From assembly GCA_030267565.1 (NCBI GenBank), contig BRXU01000012.1, positions 676,001 through 740,000 on the forward strand: a DNA stretch of 64,000 nucleotides, read 5' to 3'. This DNA comes from Pleodorina starrii. Its lineage: Eukaryota; Chlorophyta; Chlorophyceae; Chlamydomonadales; Volvocaceae. Below are positions 24,101 to 33,852 of the stretch, piece by piece. The position numbers and the translations under genes are program-made. Under the pieces are notes generated by a model, which searched no databases, was not told the DNA's origin, and worked only from the letters and a program-made list of their open reading frames with translations. Positions within the stretch are counted from its first letter, which is position 1, and every line of letters begins with the position of its first letter.

Positions 24101-25715
24101 CTCCCTCCCTCCCTCCCTCCCTCCCTCCCTCCCTCCCTCCCTCCCTCCCTCCCTCCCTCCCTCCCTCCCTCCCTCCCTCCCTCCCTCCCTCCCTCCCTCC
24201 CTCCCTCCCTCCCTCCCTCCCTCCCTCCCTCCCTCCCTCCCTCCCTCCCTCCCTCCCTCCCTCCCTCCCTCCCTCCCTCCCTCCCTCCCTCCCTCCCTCC
24301 CTCCCTCCCTCCCTCCCTCCCTCCCTCCCTCCCTCCCTCCCTCCCTCCCTCCCTCCCTCCCTCCCTCCCTCCCTCCCTCCCTCCCTCCCTCCCTCCCTCC
24401 CTCCCTCCCTCCCTCCCTCCCTCCCTCCCTCCCTTCCTCCCTCCCTCCCGCGCAACGCTCCGGGCCGCCGTTCTCCCACTGCCTTGACTCCACTGCCTCC
24501 GCACCGCGAACCAACGCCCCCCCTCCACGCCCTCCTCCACGATCCGCGCCCTCCTGTCCGGATTCCCCTCCTTCCGCTCATCCGTTGCATCCGCCGACTC
24601 AGCCAACCCAGAGGTGCAGCCCCCAGCAGCCCGACACAGCAGCAGCAGCAGCAGCAGAAACCCAAAGGTACCGTAAAAGAAAACAATGGAAAGCGCGCGC
24701 TCTAGAAGACGTATGGGCGCCAATGTATGGCACGGCAAGTGTCGTACGTACGGCAGTGCCATGAAGCAAATGTCGTACCTTGGACATGCCGTTGATGAAT
24801 GGCGCCAGGATGCCGCTGCGGCCCATCACATCTTCCAGCGCATCGAACATGAGCGCTCCAGGGAGGCCGGATACCTGACAGACAGACAGACAGACAGACA
24901 AATAGACAGACAGATATGCAGACAGGGAGGGCGGCCAGACAGACAGGCAGACAGGCAGGCGGCCAGAGGAGGGATAGATAGGGGCTGGTGTAAGATTGCG
25001 GGAGATTGCGGTAGGGAGCAAGGGGCGGAGGACCAGGGACTGGGGGGGCAAGCAGGCGGCCAGAGAGGCAGGGACACGATAGGGGCCAGGGAGGGACGAA
25101 AATGGAGATGAATAGAATGATTTAACGAGGATTTAGAGCAGGAGGGGGTAAGAACTGCTGGGTTAAGAAAACTGATGGGCGGTCCAGGAGGGCGATGGGT
25201 GCCCTCCGGGCGCGGGGAGGGGAGGAGGGCTGCCTCGGCCATCCCGGGGCCACCCATATGCGGTTACCGGATCTCCCGAGGTGGGGAAATGGCGGGAGTG
25301 GCGGGGCTCGAGTCACTCGCCGCATGGCCATCAGCCACCCTCATCAGCAGGAGGGCCGATCCGGACCGGGCCGTAAGCAGCGGGTATCAGGTGGTTGACC
25401 TGAACTGGGCTAGATGCTCCGCGTCAGGGCCCGACTACTTACCAAGTTGTAGACATTTTTAAGGAAAAGAAGGATTATGCGGTTGATGTCCGCCATGGTG
25501 ACGCCCTCCGTTTTCTGCTGCAGCGCCTTCATCGCCCGCAGGGTGTCGAGCTGGCAGTTCAGCGCCTGGAGCAGCTTTGACGATGAAAATGTCCGCTGGT
25601 CCTCAGGTATGTCGCTCAGCTGCTTCAGCACCTCCTCCGGCGAGTACCGAGCCCTTGCAGGGGCCTCCGGAGCCTCCGGGGCCTCCGGAGCCTCCAGTTC
25701 CTCGGCAGCCGCCAT
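17778..25715 (-). CDS. Unrecognised 493-aa Ala-rich protein, seven exons
   Basis: I do not recognise this protein. Exons in transcription order: 25715-25443, 24874-24779, 21263-21198, 20108-20048, 19833-19565, 18923-18801, 18371-17778. All introns are GT-AG, phases match at every junction, and translation ends in TGA. The N-terminus is acidic and repetitive (EAPEAPEAPEAPARARYS), followed by likely helices containing TMADINRIILLFLKNVYNL. The middle holds FPSDDATLLFSTLALRS, a Gly-rich loop of about 25 residues, and SLGEIRWLMHYFRAQ. The last exon is Ala-rich, then Pro/Ala-rich, then VRVSELRSLVDAAREGL and an acidic EEGEGEGE stretch. No signal peptide or clear membrane segment. Intron 2 (24778-21264) is 3.5 kb and mostly one tetranucleotide array. 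An alternative would be two separate genes split in intron 3, but the unbroken phase argues for one. Confidence 0.8.
18960..19020. repeat. AT-only palindromic tract in intron 5
   Basis: Runs of TATATAAGATATTATATAAT occur twice in about 60 bp and are self-complementary. It is an isolated AT block in a GC-rich intron, likely a simple repeat with hairpin potential. Confidence 0.75.
19079..19170 (+). repeat. (GT)n microsatellite
   Basis: GTGTGTGTTG units in tandem, inside intron 5 of the minus-strand gene. Confidence 0.85.
19468..19564 (+). repeat. ACACAC / CACAGTC repeat
   Basis: CACACACGCACAGT-type units in tandem, directly next to the donor site of exon 5 (19565) of the minus-strand gene. 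They make up the first 100 nt of that intron. Confidence 0.85.
20690..20886 (-). promoter_or_regulatory. TATA-like box with a short signal-like exon, nested in intron 3
   Basis: Minus strand reads GCATAAATAG at 20886-20877, then about 130 nt later an ATG at 20745 followed by MPFPSPLAWAAAATLVIF and a strong donor CAG|GTAAGC at 20689. It looks like a start exon. In neither ATG frame is it phase-compatible with exon 4 of the host gene, and reading through meets a stop, so it is either a nested gene fragment, a noncoding alternative first exon, or chance. Confidence 0.3.
20987..21013 (+). repeat. (GGGGA)n tract
   Basis: Five GGGGA units in tandem in intron 3. The G-rich strand is plus, opposite to the large array in intron 2. 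Confidence 0.8.
21301..21340 (+). repeat. (GGAA)n microsatellite
   Basis: About nine GGAA units near the 3' end of intron 2, followed at 21370-21392 by a (GGCG)n tract and then the giant CCCT array. Confidence 0.85.
21534..24449 (+). repeat. Giant (CCCT)n / (AGGG)n microsatellite, about 2.9 kb
   Basis: About 729 uninterrupted or nearly uninterrupted CCCT units. Only three defects are visible: an extra C near 22325, a missing C near 23868, and a C-to-T change near 24435. It fills most of intron 2 of the minus-strand gene. Because that gene is transcribed from the minus strand, the pre-mRNA carries the purine strand (AGGG)n. Length in the assembly may be approximate, since such arrays are hard to assemble. 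Confidence 0.97.
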
Positions 25716-26239
25716 ATGTCTTCAAGTACCTATATACTACTGCTATGATTTATAAGTGCGACCAATTACGAAGTCAAACGCGGCAGAGATCAGGCCAGAT
25801 GACAGCGGACAGTGATTTTGTTGTAACTTCCCAGGACACAATCAGTTCGACGGTTTCAGAACCGTTTGGGTAACTTCAACAATCAGCCGAAGAACCCAGA
25901 TCCCGAGGTTTCGCCTCTGGAAAGATTTGTCAGTCTTGAGTCGGTTTGTACAACAACCGTCACCAATCCCCGTGTGGCCGCAATCGCGCCGGAATGCACG
26001 AATATGCCACCTGGGCCTTAAATCGTCACCATCTTTCTTCCTCGGCTACTCGGCCTGAGCATACGCTCGTGATACGCCCCAAAGCGACCCTAGGGAACCT
26101 TGCCAGGTTGCCCCTTTCTTATTGGAATTGAGTCCGTGACGAGACGTCTAACAAGTAAACACATATTTCAGCACCTGAAACGTTCTTTTTGGGCGAGCCT
26201 TGGTCACAGCGTTGTAGTCGGTCTACAAAACGCCTCGCG
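25716..26239. promoter_or_regulatory. Shared divergent promoter region, 524 bp
   Basis: The start codons of the minus-strand 493-aa gene (25715) and the plus-strand cobalamin-binding fusion (26240) face away from each other across this 524-bp gap. Both promoters and 5' UTRs must fit here. I see no clear TATA box on either strand. Confidence 0.6.
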
Positions 26240-29200
26240 ATGTCGGCCGCCCAGCCGGACCCCGCAAAGCGCCCGGTGCGCGTGGTGTCCCTGCTCCCCT
26301 CAGCTACGGAGATGCTTTCCCTGCTCGGGGCCGAAATCGTCGGGCGCAGCCATGAGTGCGATTGGCCGCTTGGCGTGCGAGATCGCGTCCCGGCCCTCAC
26401 CGGCGCCTACAACAAGTTCGAGAACTCGGCTCAGATGCACGAAGCCGTGACGCAGTCGCTCAGCAGCGGTCGCGGCCTCTACTGGCTGGACGCGGAGCGC
26501 CTGGCGCAGCTGGCGCCCGATGCCATCGTGACGCAGTCCCTCTGCTCCGTGTGCGCTGTCGACCTGGACATCGTCCGCAAGGCCGCAGCAAAGATCTTTC
26601 CGCAGCCCCGCATCATCGACACCAATCCCATGAGCCTCCAGGACGTCATCGCTGACGTGCGCCGTCTGGGCGAGGAGCTGGGGTTGGCGCAGCGCGGCGC
26701 GGAGGCGGCGGCGGCGCTGCAGGCGCGCGTTGACCAGTCTTTGGCGCGGGCGGCGGAGCTGGCGGCGACGGCGGCGGCAGCGGCCTTGGCGGCGGGGGCA
26801 CCGCCGCCGCGACCCACGCGGGTGCGATCGAGCAGCGTGCGTTCTTACCCGACCTTCGCATGACACAACTTTCGCATACCTTAGCACCCCATAACTTACA
26901 TAGCTCGGCAGCTAAGCAGCGGGTGGGTTTCATGCACACACACACACACACCCGCTGTGGCCGCTTGAGGACGGTGGCCCGAGAGCGGCGACCCAAATCG
27001 GTCGACCCAAATCAGTCGGTTACAAATCAGTCGACCCAAATCAGTCGGTTACAAATTAGTCGGCCCAAATTGTTGTTGTTGTTGTTGTGGACGGTGGCCC
27101 GAGAGCGGCGACCCAAATCGGTCGACCCAAATCAGTCGGTTACAAATCAGTCGACCCAAATCAGTCGGTTACAAATTAGTCGGCCCAAATTGTTGTTGTT
27201 GTTGTTGTTTATTGTTGTCGTTGTTGCTCAGGTGGTCTTCCTGGAGTGGACCTCGCCGCTGTTCCCAGGCGGCCACTGGACACCCCAGATGATTCACATG
27301 GCCGGCGGCGTCTGCCCCGTCAACCCGCCAAGGTAGGTACGGCACGTTCGGGTCGTACATTTATGTCGTCAACGCCGTACATTTTCCACCCGTGGCTTCG
27401 GTAATGGCGTCGTCTTTAACACACGCACGCATTGCCCGCCGTCTGCATGATCCGCCGCCGCCTTGCAATCTGCGTCCTGTACAGCACTGTAAGGACACGG
27501 TACGACATCGTTTTGTACGACATTTGTACGGCATTGGTTACTTGGCGCGTACCCAAATGCGGCGGGTCGCGCCCGCCTCCTCGCGCGCAGGGACGGCGGT
27601 GCGGGCGGCGCAGCTCCTTCCAAGGAGACGGATCCGGCCGAGGTTGTTGCGGCGGATCCGGATCTGATCATCGTGGCGCCGTGCGGCTTGGATCTCGAAA
27701 CCACTCGGCGGGAGGTGGCGCTCCTGGAGGCGGAGAGCTGGTGGTGAGCAAGGAAGCAAGGGAGGCTCCATGGGAAGGAGAGGCGGGCGGTTATACCGGT
27801 ATCCAACCGATTGCCGTATTACCGTACTGCCGTACTGCGTTACGGTTTTTACCGTATTTGAGCGCGGAGGCCGGGGGTGAAAGGGAAGAGGCAGAGGGAG
27901 GCGAGGGACGGCTGGGGGTCCGCAACGCTGGTGTTTGCCGCTGTTCCCGAGTTTCCGACCCCGACCTGTTCCCTCTATCCGCACACACAACCACCTCCCC
28001 TCCTCACACACACACGTAGGCGCGGCCTGCGTGCCGTACAGTCCGGCCGTGTCGCACTGGTGGACGGCAACCAGCACTTCAACCGTCCGGGTCCGCGGCT
28101 AGTGGAGGCCCTGGAGTGGCTGGTGGCCGTGCTGGCGCCGGTTCGCGGGGGGGACAAGCACCAGCAGCAGCAGCAGCAGCCGGCGGGGCAACAGTCGGCG
28201 GCGGTGGCGGCGGCGGCGGAGCATTTGATGCCGCCGGAATTCCCGTGGGAGTGGCTGCCGGCGCTGCCGCCACTGCCACCGCCTCCGGCGGCGGCGGAAG
28301 CGGCGGTGCAGGCGGGAGGGCCCGGGGAGCGAGAGAGCGTGTGAGTGAACGGGGGAGGAGTGGGTGGCTCCGCGTGCTGCTGGCGGCATATCGTAAAATA
28401 ATAGAAGTGTTGTGGCACGTCACCTCACGTCCCGTCGCGTCCCGTTGTGTTGCGTTTTGGTGGTTGTGTGTGGTGTGGTGTGGTGTGGTGTGGTGTGGTG
28501 TGGTATGGTGTGGTATGTGTGTAGGGAGTGTGTGTGTAGGGAGTGCGTGTATGTCTCTAGGGTTTGGGGGAGGGGACCATGGGATGCGGGGTGCGGTGCG
28601 GGGCCGTTGACTCGCATCGCGAGTGGTGTCGTCCATGGTGGTTGGTTGGTTGGTTGGTTGGTTAGTTGGTTGGTGGCGTCCGTTGCGATGGGATGGGACG
28701 AGACACACACAGAGAGATAAAACCGCGGCGGTGGGTGGAACGGATGGCGACGCAAGCGACGAACCCAGACCCCAAATATTAGTAATGTACCCAACGTACC
28801 TGTTATTATTGTTATACCTGTTGCCGTACCACCGGTATCCCCGGTGTCGACACCGAAGGAGCAACGGCAGTGCCGTACCGTAGCCCCGCCGCCGGACCAA
28901 CCCAAACGGACACAAATACACTGGGGCCGGGTGGGTGGTGGAGTGGGGTGGTGGGGGATGGTGGGGGGCGGGAGGTGCGTATCTGCTTCGCAGCGACTCG
29001 CAGCGCTGGCTTCCAACAGCTTTTGAACAAACTTTAAACACGTTTTAACACGCCGCGCGTTAAATTTGGTATTTTGGAGTTTCTTGTTGTGTTTGGAGTT
29101 GGTATTTTGGAGTTTCTTGTTGTGTTTGCTGCGGCGTTCGTGCGCGGGGTGGAGACAGCAAAAGCCCTCGTGGCCTGAGCTGCTGTGGGTCGCTTGGTGT

Positions 29201-29869
29201 GGAGTGTTCGTTTGTGTCGTCCGGCTGTCCGGCTGTCCGGCTGTCCTTCGGCGGCAGTCCAGAGGCGTGTAGACTGTAGAGGAGGCGCGCCTTACCTTGA
29301 GGCCCGCCTCTTGGGTTTTAGGGTTTTAGGGTTTTAGGGTTCGTTGTAGGGTGAGATTGGGGTTCCATGTAACCTCTCCTCCACGCCCACGCCCCGGTCG
29401 GCCCTTCATCCTATTCAGGATTCGACTTATCCTCGGCTTTAACGTCCTAAGCCCTTCGACGCTGATCTGATCCCTTGCGTGTCCGTAACTCCGTATCGCC
29501 ATTCACAATGGATGTGCCCCAATCACCACCTCTCACACCAGCCCCCGCCCGGCCCCATCTCCCCCCTCCCGCGTTCCGCCCGCCCCATCGCCCCAGTGCC
29601 ACAGCAGCGCCGACAGGGCCGTCACTCGCCGGGTCGTTGCTAACCGACAACGACAACAACGTCCAGGAGCGGTTGAGACCGTTGGGCAACGGCGCCAGTA
29701 GCGGCTGGATCGACGCCGACGCGGCGGCCGCCTCCGCCTCCGCCGCCGGCGCCGCGGCACTGTCTCCTCCCTGCACACCACTCCGCGCCGCCACGGCTAC
29801 CCACGCAGGAACAGAACCGGGCGGCGGCGGCGGTGGCTGCCATTGCAACGGCGGCGGCGGTGGCGGTGG

Positions 29870-29904
<35 letters not shown>

Positions 29905-32900
29905 CTGACCCATGGGTCGTGACCCGCAGCCCCTGGGCCAGCGCGCCGCACCTGCCCCCGGACATAGAGGACCTGCACGCAGCCGCCTGCGAGAGCGGCA
30001 AGTCGTCGTACGACGACCCAGAGACGGGATACATGGTACGATGTACGACACTGTACGGGAGTCCTCTTGAAGGAGCGGGTGGGATTAAGAGGGAGCAGGG
30101 TTGGGGCGGTGGGGCTTTTCTCGCGGCTGCCAGCGTTGCAAGAACGCACCCTAAAACCCTAAAAACCCTAAAACACGTTTGACCCTAAAACCTGAACCGC
30201 ACTACCTCCCCTGCCCACTACCCCCCTCGTAGGTCTTCACCCAGGTCGCGCTGGCCAAGCGCGGCCTCTGTTGCGCCAACCGCTGCCGCCACTGCCCCTG
30301 GGGCCATTTCCGGGTGCAGGGCCGCACCCGCCTCAACCGCATCACCTCACCCTCCCTGCTGCACCCCAGCCCCGCCGCCCAACGCGCATGGAAGCAAAAC
30401 CTGCAGCAGAAACCGAATCAGAAGCAGCAGCAAGCCGGGCGGGCGCAGCAGCTGTACATCAGCAACGGTGCCAACGGTATTGGCAACGGTATTGGCACCG
30501 CCGGTGGCGGTGGCGGCGGCGCCGCCGCCGCCGCTGGCGGCGCCGGTCACAGCAGCGGCGCCGCCGCCGCCGCCGCCGGCGGCGGCGGCGGGTTGACGTT
30601 TGTCTGCCATGAGGGTTGCGCCGCTTCCGACGAGCTGGTCGTCAAGACACTGGCTGAGGCCAAGAGGACTGCGCCGGATCAGGTGTGTCGTGTGTGTGAA
30701 GGCTCTTCCGGGGTTTCACATTCCTACCTCCCCGACACTTTCGAAAATTTTGATTCGTTTTTCGATTCGCATGTGGTGGTGCTTTTTTACCGACCGCCGC
30801 TTACTCCGCCGCAATTACCGTACCCCGCTGGTCAATGTCAATGTCCCTCGCCGTGATCGCTACCGTGCCGTACATTGCAGCGTGTCGTACTCCTGGTGGC
30901 CTTTGACGCGGACACGGGGGCCCTATGGGCCCGCAGCGGCGGTTGCAGCAACGGCCACAGCAACGGCCACTGCTCCACGACTGGCGACGGGGGCTGCTCC
31001 GGAACCAGCCACAGTGGAGAGCCGTACAGTGCCGTACACATTGGCCCCGTCATGGACGCCAGCCTCCGGCACGATCTGAGCCTGGTTGCGGTGCCTCTGC
31101 AGGTGGGTGGGTGGGGTGATAGTGGGTGTTGGGGGTCGGTGTGTGTGTTTGGGGTGGGGAGTTTCCACGGATACGCCGGAGCGCGCACGGGTGGGCTGTG
31201 TGCGTGTGTGTGCGTGTGTGTGCGTGTGTGTGCGTGTGTGTGCGTGTGTGTGTGTCGTTACAGTATCTGACCGGGCCCTGACGCTGGCCAGGGGCTGCTA
31301 ACCCAGCCCCGACGGAAAGACCGCCTAAGCACTCTCCCCCTTGCGGTGGGAGAGTGCTTAGGCGGTCTTTCCGTCGGGGCTGGGTTAGCAGCCCCTGGCC
31401 AGCGTCAGGGCCCGGTCAGATACTGTAACGACACACACACGGTGGGAGAGTGCTTAGGCGGTCTTTCCGTCGGGGCTGGGTTAGCAGCCCCTGGCCAGCG
31501 TCAGGGCCCGGTCAGATACTGTAACGACACACACACACACGTGTGTGTGCGTGTGTGTGCGTGTGTGTGCGTGTGTGTGCGTGTGCGCGTGTGTATGTCG
31601 TTACAGTATCTGACCGGGCCCTGACGCTGGCCAGGGGCTGCTAACCCAGCCCCGACGGAAAGACCGCCTAAGCACTCTCCCCCTTGCGGTGGGAGAAGGG
31701 CGTGAGGGGCCGCTACCCCCTCCTGCTCGACGCAGAGCTGGCTGCGTCATACACCCCATATACGGGTGTACGGCGCAGCGGCTCCCCAAAGGCTTGAGCT
31801 CACAGCCTGCCTTATACGGCAGCTGGGCCCTTCGTCCGCACAAACAGCAGTCGCGCCGGCGCACTACGCGGCGCCCGCGCTGTCCTGCCCGCCCTGAAGT
31901 CCTTGCAGCGCCGGGGCGCCCGGCCGGCCTGCTACCGGCTGGCGGTGCTCCTCTAGGCGCGAAAACAAAGCGCTGAGAACCTGCCCCGAGCTTGGTCCGG
32001 CTCGTGGGCGGTCAGCACCAAAGGAGAACCCAAGACAGCGCGCGCCCTACCCCTACTACTACTCCTACTACGACGGCCCCGGAGAGGCCGGGGGGTGGCC
32101 CCTAGAGGCCGAGCTCCAGAGCGCCGCTTGGCCTCGACGCGGCAGGAGGTCGGGAGCGGGCCTTGCGGCAGCGGGCTAGGTGACGGAGCTATAGTTCGCA
32201 CTAGGCGGCACCTCGCCAACTCGCCTCACTCTCGCTATACCCGCTCCCTAAAGCCTCCCTCGCCTACAAAAGGCAGCCCGCGGCGGTCTCTGCACCCTAA
32301 GTCCTCTCGGACCCAAAGGAACCCCCCCACCTCCCCTCCTCTCACGCCTCCCTGCCTCGACGCCGTGTGTGTGTGTGTGCGTGTGTGTCGTTACAGTATC
32401 TGACGGTATCTGCGTGTGTGCGTGTGTGTGTGCGTGTGTGTGTGTGTGCGTGTGTGCCGCGGTGAGGGCCACCGTGCCGCCGTCGTGCGTGGATTGCTAT
32501 CTTCGCTGCGATTCTTTACTTCGTTTCGAAAACGCGCCACATGGTTTCAACATTTTTATTCGATCACATCTCATATCGCCCCATTCATTCGCCGTTCGCC
32601 GTTCGCGCCGTGTTCTCATTCGTATTCGTACTCGTACTCGTACTCATATTCATGTCCTTCGTCGGCTTTGTATAGGTTCCCAAGGGCGGCGGCGGCAGCG
32701 GCAGTACGTGTCCTCCCTGGATTCGAGATCCAACCTGTACGGCACGGGCGCTGGTCTACGTGGTGCGGACCGCCGCGGAGCTGACGGGGGTGAGTCAGCC
32801 GACCATGACTCCATGAGTAAGCCAGCAGCCGGCGTGTTGCTTTGTTTTAATAATAAAAAGGGCCGGGCCGGGGGGACAGCTTAATACGAACATCAAACGA

Positions 32901-33516
32901 ATAGTAACCAGTAAATCTTATATAGTGAAATATAATATTCTATAAATAAATAAAATAATTTCTTATAAGAGAAATGAGTTCTAAATCGGCAAAAAAATGG
33001 GGTTTGGGAAAGAAAACGAGCACTACTGTAGTCATCGGTTGGCCGTGTTTTCGTGGAATTCGGTTGAAAGGTGGTGGTAGGTAGTGCAGGTGGACCACCC
33101 TAGGGCACGAGGCCACCCAGGCTGTACCTCCAACCTCTGTACACCAGAGGGGGACGAGGGCGAGGGGCAGCAGCGACAAGGGGGGACAGTGCAGGCGGGC
33201 GTGGTGGTGAGAGTGCAATCATGGCGGCGCGTCCCTTACGCTGAAGTGACGCCCGGCTGGGCACGGCGGCGGGAGGCCGCGGTGGAGGCACGATGGGATA
33301 TCTTATTTCCCACGTAATACGCCCCCTGCCCCCGTCACACATACACACCTTCACCCTCCCCCGCCACAGGCGGAATCCGTGGCGCGCGTGGTCGCGGTGC
33401 GGCCGGACGAGGGCACGCCGGACATGTTCGTACAAGGTACGGCAGGTGCCGTACCCGGAGGCTGGCCTGAAGTCGTACGGCGGGCCAACGCGGAGCTGCT
33501 GCTGGCGGCGGCTTGA
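26240..33516 (+). CDS. BtuF-like cobalamin-binding / DUF5522-like fusion protein, 842 aa
   Basis: Nine exons: 26240-26821, 27232-27332, 27591-27743, 28020-28340, 29597-30035, 30233-30682, 30881-31102, 32676-32789, 33370-33516. All are GT-AG with unbroken phase to TGA. Residues about 13-390 resemble bacterial cobalamin-binding proteins of the BtuF/TroA substrate-binding fold: RVVSLLPSATEMLSLLG, GRSHECDWP, VVFLEWTSPLFPGGHW, DPDLIIVAPCGLDLETT, DGNQHFNRPGPRLVEAL. Residues about 508-556 match the DUF5522 pattern: SSYDDPETGYMVFTQVA then CCANRCRHCPW, a likely metal-binding Cys cluster. The remaining part (RVVLLVAFDADTGALW onward) I cannot assign. There is no signal peptide, so unlike bacterial BtuF the protein is probably intracellular. 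Exons 4-5 join across 1.3 kb in exact phase, which supports one fusion over two genes. B12 binding is inferred from family likeness only. Confidence 0.8.
26969..27208 (+). repeat. Perfect 120-bp tandem duplication in intron 1
   Basis: Two copies, 26969-27088 and 27089-27208, essentially identical. Each copy contains smaller units of ACCCAAATCAGTCGGTTACA and ends in a (TTG)n run. It lies just upstream of the exon 2 acceptor. Confidence 0.93.
28469..28525 (+). repeat. (GGTGT)n pentanucleotide tract
   Basis: About eight units of GGTGT/GGTAT in intron 4 of the cobalamin-binding fusion gene; a (GGTT)n run follows at about 28640-28672. Confidence 0.8.
29066..29128 (+). repeat. 33-bp tandem duplication
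   Basis: TTGGTATTTTGGAGTTTCTT and the following GTTGTGTTTG occur twice with a 33-bp period, in intron 4. Confidence 0.85.
29312..29341 (+). repeat. Interstitial TTTTAGGG telomere repeat in intron 4
   Basis: Three perfect GGGTTTTA units in a row, followed by GGGTT. It has the telomere unit of Chlamydomonas and lies inside an intron, on the coding strand. Confidence 0.88.
30148..30192 (-). repeat. Degenerate CCCTAAAA telomere-like tract in intron 5
   Basis: CCCTAAAACCCTAAAAACCC followed about 15 bp later by one more CCCTAAAA. It is the opposite orientation to the tract at 29312, about 800 bp away in the next intron. Confidence 0.75.
31247..31535. mobile_element. Three short LINE 3'-end fragments forming an inverted repeat
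   Basis: The terminal ~90 bp of the LINE seen at 62841 (boundary sequence TCGTTACAGTATCTGACCGG) occurs three times: 31255-31338 in one orientation, then about 31348-31431 and 31446-31529 in the other. The first two face each other across roughly 9 nt, giving a near-perfect hairpin with arms of about 90 bp including the flanking (GT)n/(AC)n. All lie in intron 7 of the fusion gene. Confidence 0.85.
31598..32364 (-). mobile_element. 5'-truncated LINE copy (3' UTR only)
   Basis: 767 bp nearly identical to 62841-63608, where the same sequence is followed by coding sequence typical of a LINE C-terminus. Here the element stops at 32364 and (GT)n sequence follows, so only the 3' untranslated part is present, in minus orientation. 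The 3' end (at 31598) abuts a (GTGC/GTGT)n microsatellite. A further 20-bp piece of the terminal sequence lies at 32386-32405. It sits in intron 7 of the plus-strand fusion gene. Confidence 0.85.
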
Positions 33517-33781
33517 TGAAGGGCATGAGGCAGCTACAGCTTGTTTTTGTTTTTTATTTTGTGGTCGTTCATTTCTTGACGCTGGCTGGTGCCGTAATTG
33601 AATGAATTGGCATTGGCAGCCTGCACAGATTCTGACACAACTTAGTCCCGACCGCACTGCCTCCCTGTACAGTGGCTACGGTACGATGGTCATCCAATCT
33701 TTGGTGCCCGATTTCAAACAGTGACGAGTGTGTTCCGACCATTTGAACAACTGAGCAAACTCCACCAGCAAATCAGATCTT

Positions 33782-33852
33782 CTCTGTCGTTACAGCAGAT
33801 GATATACCGGACTTAGAACTCTCCTCTGTCGTTACAGCAGATAATTACCGGA
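33782..33852 (+). repeat. Short direct repeat containing TGTCGTTACAG
   Basis: CTCTGTCGTTACAGCAGAT occurs twice, 42 bp apart, each copy followed by an AT-rich stretch and ACCGGA. The core TGTCGTTACAG is the same as the outer end of the LINE fragments in the upstream intron. Confidence 0.75.

Noticed and set aside
21259..24764. Open frames of about 1,000-1,170 codons on both strands (repeating PSLP or REGG)
   Set aside because: They are created by the four-base CCCT unit, which has no stop in any frame. They overlap on both strands and contain real splice sites of the minus-strand gene at each side.
28345..29596. Break between two genes at the end of the cobalamin-binding part
   Set aside because: A strong GTGAGT donor at 28341 and an AG acceptor at 29596 join in exact phase into the DUF5522-like exon, so one fused gene is the simpler reading.
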